5,648 nt of DNA from Pseudorhodobacter antarcticus. GTDB taxonomy: Bacteria; Pseudomonadota; Alphaproteobacteria; Rhodobacterales; Rhodobacteraceae. Position 1 is the first letter of the stretch, and each line of letters starts with the position of its first letter. The position numbers and the translations under genes are program-made. The stretch spans positions 1-5,648 of the forward strand of contig CAMAQR010000124.1 of assembly GCA_945860375.1 (NCBI GenBank), read 5' to 3'. A model generated the notes under the pieces. That model was not told the origin of the DNA. It saw only the letters and a program-made list of their open reading frames with translations, and ran no database searches. This document shows, one piece after another, positions 1-5,299 of the stretch.

Positions 1-908
1 TTGTCGACGAAAGCCTGAGTCTGGGTGAAGAAGGCCTCCAGCCGCACCGGATCAAGGGGGCGGTTGATATAGTCTATCGCCGGTTGCTCCCACACGGTGG
101 TCCAGACATCGTTCTTGGCCAATTGCACCTTGCCGTAGGCGTCGACATCAATCATTCCGCTGTCTCCGACTAGGATATAGCGGTGTTCAGAATTGGGTAG
201 GCTGGGCTTGGGGATCTGATACGACATCCAGTGTTGCGCCATGGTGCCGTCAGCAAAGGTCAGTTGGGACATGGCATTCAGCCCGCGATGGGGAACCGTG
301 CCGAAAGTTTTGAGCGTTGAGAAGATGCTGTCAGGTTCTTTGCCGGTCAGGAACCGCATAAGATCGAAGAAATGCACGCCGGTGTCGAGAAAGGCCCCTC
401 CGTGCAACTCGTCGCCGGCCCAAGGGCTGGTGCCGACCACATAGTCGGTGAAGAGCGACCGGCCCTGTAGCATGCGAAGTTGCCCGATGGCCCCTTCGGC
501 AATCAACTGGCGCGTGCGCGACAAAGCGCCGCGAAACCGCTGGGTCTGGATCACCTCAAGATGCACAGCCGACCGCGCGCAGGCCGCGATCATGGCCGTG
601 CAGTCCGCAACACTGGTCGCCATCGGTTTTTCGACCAGCACATGTTTTCCAGCAGCCGCAGCGGCGATCACCTGGCCACAGTGGTCGGCATGGGGGGTTG
701 CGATCAGAACGGCATCGATATCGCTGCGGGCCAAGAGTGCGGCATAGTCCGCTTCAAAGTTTACGTCGTAGTCTGCAGCCAACCCCGGCGCGCGTTTGCC
801 GCCCGATATGGCCACCAACCGCACCCGTGACATGTGCCGCGTGATGCACTCGGCATGCGTGCGGCCCATATAGCCCGAGCCGAGAATGGCGATGCGAAGT
901 TCACCCAT
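1..908 (-). CDS. Gfo/Idh/MocA-family NAD(P)-dependent oxidoreductase (C-terminus cut by window edge)
   Basis: The family oxidises or reduces a hydroxyl/keto group on sugars, inositols and related cyclic compounds in the cytoplasm, using NAD(P). The first 302 residues are visible; the family usually runs to about 330-390, so only the end is missing. A Rossmann fold begins at once, with the glycine motif GSGYMG at residues 10-15. The hallmark EKP is at 93-95 and the second-domain motif DTGVH at 175-179. Lys94, Asp175 and His179 match the Lys/Asp/His catalytic set of inositol dehydrogenase, so the enzyme looks intact. The ATG at 908 is preceded by GGGAGGT (914-920) at 5 nt, a strong ribosome binding site. 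It lies 20 nt after the stop of the upstream small gene, with no terminator between, so it is probably the fourth gene of the leftward operon. The specific substrate cannot be told. Confidence 0.93.
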   Translation of the reverse strand, partial: MGELRIAILGSGYMGRTHAECITRHMSRVRLVAISGGKRAPGLAADYDVNFEADYAALLARSDIDAVLIATPHADHCGQVIAAAAAGKHVLVEKPMATSVADCTAMIAACARSAVHLEVIQTQRFRGALSRTRQLIAEGAIGQLRMLQGRSLFTDYVVGTSPWAGDELHGGAFLDTGVHFFDLMRFLTGKEPDSIFSTLKTFGTVPHRGLNAMSQLTFADGTMAQHWMSYQIPKPSLPNSEHRYILVGDSGMIDVDAYGKVQLAKNDVWTTVWEQPAIDYINRPLDPVRLEAFFTQTQAFVD

Positions 909-928
909 AAAAGACCTCCCAACGGGCG

Positions 929-1417
929 TTAAGCATGATGGCTGCCCGGCCAACCCATCAGCAACTGCACGTCTTTTTCCGCTTCGCGGGCGTCAGCCTC
1001 TTCCTTGAAGATCCGCAAGACACATTGCGGCTTGTTGCGATCGATCACATCGTAGACGAGGTGATAGCCCGTCTTATCAAGGATCGGCCCGATCCAACCC
1101 GCACAATGGTCGCAATAGCGCGCCCAAGTTTCGGCATCATTGTCCTTGGCCTTGGTTAGGCTTGGGCACAGATGCATCGTCAGCTCGAACTTTTTCTCGT
1201 CGTAGGACAGATCAAGTTTGCAGTTTTCTTCCTCGCGGATCATCGCCCAGTATTCGTACATGCCCGCAAAGCCCTTCTCGCGGATCAGATCGATTATGTG
1301 CTTTTCCTGATTCTTGCTGATTTCCAGAAAGTAGCTTTGGACATGCTCCTCTCCTTGGGTCTCAAGAAACTTGAACACTTCGTTGTAAAGGCGGGTGAAA
1401 TGGTCGGAGGGGATCAT
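929..1417 (-). CDS. Small cysteine-rich protein, possible ATC-hydrolase-like family, paralogue B
   Basis: A 162-residue soluble protein with no signal peptide or membrane segment and no function I can assign firmly. Its layout resembles small proteins annotated as L-2-amino-thiazoline-4-carboxylic acid hydrolase-like (Pfam ATC_hydrolase type): a helical N-terminal half, a strand pair around residues 66-82, and conserved cysteines, the last in a C-x-L-R-I strand near residues 132-136. Visible candidate functional residues are His82, Cys84, Cys102, His104, Cys105 and Cys132. The Cys84-Cys102 spacing equals that of the upstream neighbour (Cys99-Cys117), and the regions before it align (acidic D-L/D-I strand, then H and C), so the two look like diverged paralogues. 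The ATG overlaps the neighbour's TGA by 4 bases (ATGA), and GGAGG (1423-1427) sits 5 nt upstream, giving coupling plus its own ribosome binding site. The C-terminus is charged and ends in His-His. The gene is surely real; the family label is a recollection of pattern, not a search result. Confidence 0.85.
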   Translation of the reverse strand: MIPSDHFTRLYNEVFKFLETQGEEHVQSYFLEISKNQEKHIIDLIREKGFAGMYEYWAMIREEENCKLDLSYDEKKFELTMHLCPSLTKAKDNDAETWARYCDHCAGWIGPILDKTGYHLVYDVIDRNKPQCVLRIFKEEADAREAEKDVQLLMGWPGSHHA

Positions 1418-1875
1418 GTGCGCCTCCGGATCACCTGGGTGCAGGCCCCATTGCCCAAAACCGTGGTATCTACCGCAAAGGGCGTACCCTCGGCCATTGC
1501 GGTGTTGGTAACGCTGGTTTGGTCACAAAAGAACGGTGAGACCCCCGGGGCAATCTTTTTGACATGGTGCCAAGCGGTGCAATGGCGCACCGTCAGGACA
1601 ATCTCGTCCTCGCCCACGGTGATGTCAAAATCGGCGCCTTCGCGGTCGAAGAAATACCGCCAGTGTTTCACCAACTCATCGGCATCCCCCTCCATCAAGT
1701 GCTGGCGGATGTCTTGGTAGACATCGCGGCCGACTTTCTTGAAGATTTGGTGCATCGCCTCGATGCCGTAACCTTTGACGATGAAGTCGATGGTGGTGTT
1801 GACCGCACCGTGGAAGTCAAGGTGGACGTTGCCCTCCTCGTTATAGCGCAGCGGTTTGTCGTTTGGTGCGCTCAT
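1414..1875 (-). CDS. Small cysteine-containing protein, possible ATC-hydrolase-like family, paralogue A
   Basis: A 153-residue soluble protein with no signal peptide. The N-terminal half is predicted helical (about residues 20-75). It is followed by a beta segment, DFDITVGEDEIVLTVRHC at 82-99, and a C-terminal part with Cys117 (FFCDQT) and Cys145 (GNGACTQVIRR). The late G-x-x-C followed by a strand recalls the ATC_hydrolase-like small proteins, but the resemblance is weak and the function is unknown. His98/Cys99, Cys117 and Cys145 correspond in order and near-identical spacing to His82/Cys84, Cys102 and Cys132 of the next gene, so the products may form a heteromer or act on related steps. The start ATG overlaps the TGA of the NagA-type gene in ATGA. 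No good Shine-Dalgarno precedes it, so translation probably depends on re-initiation from the deacetylase gene, and production should follow that enzyme closely. Confidence 0.85.
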   Translation of the reverse strand: MSAPNDKPLRYNEEGNVHLDFHGAVNTTIDFIVKGYGIEAMHQIFKKVGRDVYQDIRQHLMEGDADELVKHWRYFFDREGADFDITVGEDEIVLTVRHCTAWHHVKKIAPGVSPFFCDQTSVTNTAMAEGTPFAVDTTVLGNGACTQVIRRRT

Positions 1876-3050
1876 GCTACACGCTGAAAGAGGGATTGTC
1901 CCCCAACATAGGTTTGTTCCACCTCAAGCGTCAGCGGATCCAGCACCGCAAAATCGGCGAGTTTTCCAACCTCGAGGCTGCCGATGTTGGCCTGCATTCC
2001 CAACACACGGGCGGGCACGAGGCTTGTCGCATGCGCCGTTAGGGTCAGATCAGCACCGACCATCTTGACATAGTTGCGCATGGCTTCATCGGATGTCAGC
2101 GACGAACCGCACAGGCCGCCCTTGCGATCGACCACCGCCTTTCCACGCGCGGTGCGGACCCAGTAGCCGGGGTAGAATTCAAAATCGGCATCCTCGCCGC
2201 CGGCATATTTGTTGGAATCCGTCTCAAGGAAAACCCGGTCGGGCGGCAATTGCGCAAGGATCTTCATCATCTTGGGGTGAACGTGAATCCCATCGCAGAT
2301 CAGACCCAAGGCGACACCACGTTCTGCCATCAGGGCGTCGGTCAGCGACAGGATGTGGATGCCCATTGTGCCCGGCGGCAGTGTCGGCAACGCGTTGAAC
2401 ATATGGGTCACCGCATCAATCCCCCAACTGACATAGCGTGACACATCCTCTGGCCCTGCTTGGCTATGGCCAAGATGAATACTGACACCCGCTTTCTTGA
2501 GCGTGCGTATAAATGCTTCGGCCCCCGGCATCTCTGGTGCCAAAGTCACGGCCCTAAGGCGGCCACTGGTCGCTTCCAGCATACGTTCGGCAAGGGTGAC
2601 GCTGGGATTGACGATGTTCTTGGGGTTGTGGGCACCGGGAAGCGCGAAACACGGCCCTTCGCTGTGGACGCCCAAAGCACGGGCCCCTGTCGCCTTCTCG
2701 GTCTGGGCGGAAAGCCGGTTGAGCACACCTTCCATCGTCTCGGGTGGCACGCAGGAAATCGAGGGCAAAAACCCCGTCACGCCCCGGGCCAGCAGAAGTT
2801 GCGAGTTATGGGCCACGCAGCCTTGCTCGGTGTCGTTGTAAAGGTGCACATTGTATCCGTGCTGCAAGAGATCAATCATGCCGGGGAAGAGGATTTTCCC
2901 GCGCGCATCGATAGAATTCCAGTCCTCGCCGGTGGCTGCATTGCGTTCGACGATGCCTGTAATGCGGTCACCCTCGATCAGCAAATCACGTGCCACTTCA
3001 CCCGTCGGGGTCACCAGAGTGGCATTGCGCCATCTTTGCTTCACTTGCAT
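1872..3050 (-). CDS. nagA: NagA-type N-acetylglucosamine-6-phosphate deacetylase homologue (amidohydrolase superfamily)
   Basis: At 392 residues it is close to E. coli NagA (382) and collinear with it. The family removes the acetyl group from GlcNAc-6-phosphate in the cytoplasm, using a metal in a TIM barrel. Visible landmarks are PGMID at 56-60, metal ligand Glu131 in SEGP, His195 in LGHSQA, His216 in THMFNA, substrate-site His256 in CDGIHV, catalytic Asp278 in ETDS, and GSSLTSDEAMRN at 315-326. The enzyme should be active. Two positions are odd. The HxH of two-metal NagA enzymes (Gln-x-Asn in E. coli) reads Leu62-x-His64. The loop after THMFNAL is shortened to PTLPPG and lacks the Arg (Arg227 in E. 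coli) that contacts the sugar phosphate, so a non-phosphorylated or different N-acyl substrate is plausible. ATG at 3050 has AAAGGAG (3058-3064) 7 nt upstream. It leads the leftward operon from the shared control region. The NagA family is certain; the substrate is not. Confidence 0.92.
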   Translation of the reverse strand: MQVKQRWRNATLVTPTGEVARDLLIEGDRITGIVERNAATGEDWNSIDARGKILFPGMIDLLQHGYNVHLYNDTEQGCVAHNSQLLLARGVTGFLPSISCVPPETMEGVLNRLSAQTEKATGARALGVHSEGPCFALPGAHNPKNIVNPSVTLAERMLEATSGRLRAVTLAPEMPGAEAFIRTLKKAGVSIHLGHSQAGPEDVSRYVSWGIDAVTHMFNALPTLPPGTMGIHILSLTDALMAERGVALGLICDGIHVHPKMMKILAQLPPDRVFLETDSNKYAGGEDADFEFYPGYWVRTARGKAVVDRKGGLCGSSLTSDEAMRNYVKMVGADLTLTAHATSLVPARVLGMQANIGSLEVGKLADFAVLDPLTLEVEQTYVGGQSLFQRVA

Positions 3051-3072
3051 GTCCCCGCTCCTTTATGACATA

Positions 3073-3102
3073 TTGTCATTATAACCACTTGCATGGTATA
3101 TT
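3073..3102 (+). promoter_or_regulatory. Candidate sigma70-type promoter for the SDR-regulator-rid unit
   Basis: TTGTCA (3073-3078, 5/6 to TTGACA) and TATATT (3097-3102, 5/6 to TATAAT) are 18 bp apart. This places the transcript start near 3109, about 33 nt before the SDR start codon. The -35 lies in repeat copy 1 and the -10 in copy 2, so a repressor on either copy would block polymerase. A second, weaker option uses TTGTCA at 3101-3106 with TAGACT at 3124-3129. Confidence 0.5.
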
Positions 3103-3107
3103 GTCAT
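3078..3107 (-). promoter_or_regulatory. Candidate sigma70-type promoter for the nagA-type operon
   Basis: On the minus strand ATGACA (3107-3102, 5/6 to the -35 consensus) is 18 bp from a perfect TATAAT (3083-3078). The expected start is near 3071, giving a leader of only about 20 nt before the ATG at 3050. It occupies nearly the same DNA as the rightward promoter, so the two directions probably compete for polymerase and share the same operators. Confidence 0.55.
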
Positions 3108-3142
3108 AATAACCATTTAACACTAGACTTCAAGGAGAAAAG

Positions 3143-3913
3143 ATGGATCGGTCGTGTGTCTGCATCACCGGATCGTCCCAAGGGATTGGTTTTGCGATTG
3201 CCGAGGCCTTCGCGCGCAGCGGCGCCCGCTTGGTTATCAATTCCCACTTGCCCGACACGGCCGCACTTGCCCGTCTGAGCGCCTTGACGGAATGCCATTT
3301 CATTCAGGCCGACCTGTCGACGGTGGACGGTGCGCGTGGTTTTGTCGACCAAGCGCATGAACGACTTGGTCGCCTTGACACGCTTGTCAACAATGCGGGT
3401 ACCTTTCGCGATATCCCATTTGCGGAGTTAAGCGAGGCGCGGTTTGCCGAAACCTTTAACCTCAATGTGCGCGGCTACCTGTTCGCGGCGCAGGCCTTTG
3501 CAGCCCATGTCGAACCGGGGCGGGTGGGGGCCAGCATTATCTGCGTCGGCTCAACCAATTCCTTGGCCGCCGAAATGAACAGCGTGATTTACGATGCCTC
3601 TAAGGGCGCCGTGCTGATGCTGATCCGTTCGCTGGCCGTCACCTTGGCACCGCAGGGAATTCGGGTGAACGGCATTGGGCCGGGTATTGTAGAGACATCA
3701 CTGACCGCGCCTGGACTGGCCGTTGCGGGCGTGCGCGAGGCCCTTGTTGCCCAAATTCCCTTGGGCCGCTTGGGCAGTCCGCCTGACATCGGCCCCGCGG
3801 CGGTTTTTCTTGCCTCGACAGGGGCCTGTTATATCACCGGCCAAATGCTCTATATTGATGGCGGCATTCTTGCCAACCAGATGACATGGGGAGTTGGACT
3901 TGAGCATCGATAG
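3143..3913 (+). CDS. Classical short-chain dehydrogenase/reductase (SDR)
   Basis: A complete 256-residue cytoplasmic NAD(P)(H) oxidoreductase of the classical SDR type, typically a tetramer acting on a secondary alcohol or ketone. All hallmarks are present: cofactor motif TGSSQGIG at 9-16, Asp57 in QADL, NNAG at 83-86, and the catalytic tetrad Asn108, Ser137 (GSTNS), Tyr150 and Lys154 (YDASK). The PG motif after the active site is at 180-181 and the C-terminal GQMLYIDGG at 233-241. AAGGAG (3132-3137) lies 5 nt before the ATG, which supports this start. It opens the rightward unit and overlaps the regulator gene, so enzyme and regulator are made together. Substrate cannot be assigned. The neighbouring deacetylase and Gfo/Idh/MocA enzyme suggest an amino-sugar-like or hydroxyamino compound (inference). 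It could equally be annotated as a 3-oxoacyl-ACP reductase-like or glucose-dehydrogenase-like SDR by similarity alone. Confidence 0.95.
   Translation: MDRSCVCITGSSQGIGFAIAEAFARSGARLVINSHLPDTAALARLSALTECHFIQADLSTVDGARGFVDQAHERLGRLDTLVNNAGTFRDIPFAELSEARFAETFNLNVRGYLFAAQAFAAHVEPGRVGASIICVGSTNSLAAEMNSVIYDASKGAVLMLIRSLAVTLAPQGIRVNGIGPGIVETSLTAPGLAVAGVREALVAQIPLGRLGSPPDIGPAAVFLASTGACYITGQMLYIDGGILANQMTWGVGLEHR
3888..3893 (+). promoter_or_regulatory. Ribosome binding site that decides the TTG start of the regulator gene
   Basis: GGGGAG inside the end of the SDR gene lies 6 nt before TTG at 3900, a normal distance. The first in-frame TTG (3894) directly abuts it and would be too close. A third TTG (3915) has no such site. 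No ATG is available before the DNA-binding domain. Confidence 0.5.
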
Positions 3914-4889
3914 TTTGGATCTTGCACCACGGCACCTTCGGTTGCGGGACATTTTGTTCCGCCGGTGGAAGACCAATGGCGTCAAAAGTGGTGATAAGAT
4001 CGAATCGCAGAACGAGATCGTCAAATTATACGAATTCTCGCTGATCACCGTGATTAAGACGCTCAAGGACCTTGAATTCGAAGGCATTATCCTGCGTCAG
4101 GTTGGCAAGGGTTCGTTTCTGCTAAGGACACCTTGGACAGCAGCGCATCACCGGATTGGCTTTTTCTACAACCGTGACATCGTCGGCGGTGGTATCTTTA
4201 ACAACGACTTCTACACCAAGCTGGTGGTCGCCTTCGAAAAGGGCGTCGTTTCGGACGGGCACGAGTTTATTCTGGGCAGTTTTACGCAAAACAGCATGCC
4301 AATCCGCCTGTGGGACGCGTTGGACGTTGTGGTTCTGACCGGCATCACCAATGAGACCAAGCTCGACAAGCTGGTCAACACCTCCAGCCAAGTGGTGATC
4401 ATGGACCTCGCTTTGGAAGGGCTGCCCTACCACGCCTACCGGATCGATTTCGAACCGGCATTTGAGCAGATGTTCAAGCGTTATGGTGGCAAAACGAACA
4501 AATGCCTCTACCTCGACTCTTTGATCGCTTCGAGCGAGCATGGCTTGCGCCTCGCCGCCTTTAAGCGCGCCTGTGCGGCCAGCAAAACGCCCCAGGAATT
4601 GCGCATCATTGCCGTTGACCAAGAGGCGGGCGTCGACACGACCGAGTTGGAAGCGGTGCTTGCCGACTATAAACCCGATTTTGTGTGCGGCCATATCCAC
4701 CACACTTGGCTTCCGATGGTCTCGGCAAACGCGCAAGCCTATCGCTACACGCTCGACACCGAGCACCCGAGTTTTCATGTCAAGTCGTCGGAGTGGATGC
4801 AGCAGGTGCTGGCAGATATCTACGCTAACCTCGAGAACCGGATCCCTGGGCCCAAAATCTTTAACTTTCCCGCCACCTTCCGGCCCTGA
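3900..4889 (+). CDS. GntR-type transcriptional regulator with periplasmic-binding-protein-like (LacI/AraR-type) effector domain
   Basis: About 329 residues from the TTG at 3900 (331 if read from 3894). Residues 12-76 form a winged helix-turn-helix of GntR type: a first helix (RLRDILFRRW), the SGDKIESQNEIV turn, a recognition helix beginning SLITVIKTLKDLEFEGI, and a wing RQVGKGSFLLR. From about residue 84 (HRIGFFYN) alternating strands and helices with segments such as DVVVLTGI, VVIMDL, CLYLDS and DFVCGHI resemble the sugar-binding-protein fold of LacI family regulators, as in Bacillus AraR. This points to a sugar-like effector, not the acid-type effectors of FadR or HutC relatives. The recognition helix is odd: the two Arg of the usual S-R-x-T-V-R are Leu and Ile. 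It overlaps the SDR gene by 14 nt and has a TTG start, which would keep levels low. It probably binds the repeats at 3065-3115 and represses both units until its ligand appears (inference). Confidence 0.85.
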   Translation: MSIDSLDLAPRHLRLRDILFRRWKTNGVKSGDKIESQNEIVKLYEFSLITVIKTLKDLEFEGIILRQVGKGSFLLRTPWTAAHHRIGFFYNRDIVGGGIFNNDFYTKLVVAFEKGVVSDGHEFILGSFTQNSMPIRLWDALDVVVLTGITNETKLDKLVNTSSQVVIMDLALEGLPYHAYRIDFEPAFEQMFKRYGGKTNKCLYLDSLIASSEHGLRLAAFKRACAASKTPQELRIIAVDQEAGVDTTELEAVLADYKPDFVCGHIHHTWLPMVSANAQAYRYTLDTEHPSFHVKSSEWMQQVLADIYANLENRIPGPKIFNFPATFRP

Positions 4890-4900
4890 AGGATGTATCA

Positions 4901-5299
4901 ATGACCCATCTTAAGATCATCGACGCAGGCGCGCGGTCGCACCTGCCCTTTAGCCCCGCAATCATTGCCGGTGATTTCATGTATGTTTCGGGGCAGGCCT
5001 CGGTCGACGCCGAGACCGGAAGGATCATTGCTGAGAGTTTCGAGGCCGAAATGCGCCGTTCCATAGCCAACCTGCGCGCGATCCTAGAGGCTGGGGGCCT
5101 CAGCCTAGACCATGTGATAAATGTAAGCTCTTATGTGGCGAGCCAAGGCGATCTGGCACTCTACAACCAGATCTATCCCGAATACTTCGCCCAGCCAGCC
5201 CCCACGCGCAGCACCATCGTGGGCGTGTTGGGAACCATGCTGAAATTCGAGCTTGACTGTGTTGCCTACCGTCGTGCGACACGGCAACAGGCCACATGA
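4901..5299 (+). CDS. Rid-family (RidA/YjgF/UK114) enamine/imine deaminase
   Basis: A complete 132-residue protein of the usual Rid length; these form cytoplasmic trimers that hydrolyse reactive enamines/imines, such as 2-aminoacrylate released by PLP enzymes, to keto acids and ammonia. Seen here are FMYVSGQ at 26-32, DHVINVSSYVA at 70-80, the substrate-carboxylate arginine Arg103 in PTRST (Arg105 in E. coli RidA), and Glu117 near the end strand (FELDCVA), corresponding to Glu120. The usual Cys after RS is Thr105. The key Arg suggests a catalytic member. The start ATG lies 11 nt after the regulator stop, with AAGGA (4889-4893) 7 nt upstream, so it is the third gene of the rightward unit. A PLP enzyme of the D-serine dehydratase type next door and PLP/oxidation chemistry in the pathway would explain its presence. 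Other Rid subgroups act in specific pathways, so a dedicated step is also possible. Confidence 0.93.
   Translation: MTHLKIIDAGARSHLPFSPAIIAGDFMYVSGQASVDAETGRIIAESFEAEMRRSIANLRAILEAGGLSLDHVINVSSYVASQGDLALYNQIYPEYFAQPAPTRSTIVGVLGTMLKFELDCVAYRRATRQQAT

Larger units (their letters stand above)
3065..3115. repeat. Pair of 23-bp direct repeats in the divergent control region, likely operators
   Basis: Copies at 3065-3087 and 3093-3115 match at 20 of 23 positions, with starts 28 bp apart. Copy 1 begins with a perfect inverted repeat, ATGACA-TAT-TGTCAT (3065-3079). Copy 2 has the same right arm, but its left arm reads ATGGTA. Both end in the pattern TAWTAACCA or TTATAACCA. The two dyads lie on roughly related helical faces and are much more AT-rich than the flanking genes. 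Inference: these are binding sites for a dimeric regulator, most simply the GntR-type protein encoded at 3900-4889, which would then control both directions and itself. Confidence 0.75.

Noticed and set aside
1172..1720. Long plus-strand open frame (182 codons) antisense to the two small genes
   Set aside because: It lies across the coupled, RBS-supported minus-strand genes, shows no domain or plausible ribosome binding site, and is explained by the high GC content of the opposite strand.
2460..3068. Plus-strand open frame of 202 codons antisense to the nagA-type gene
   Set aside because: The minus strand encodes a complete NagA homologue with all metal ligands; the plus-strand product has no recognisable motif and crosses the control region.
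4122..4901. Minus-strand open frame of 259 codons opposite the regulator
   Set aside because: The plus-strand reading gives a GntR head plus binding-protein-like domain in operon context; the minus reading is a shadow frame with no family features.
1872..5299. An ordinary GlcNAc utilisation operon (nagA with nagB, nagC or a nagE-type transporter)
   Set aside because: No NagB deaminase, NagC-type ROK regulator, kinase or PTS gene is present in the window, and the NagA homologue lacks the phosphate-contact Arg loop.
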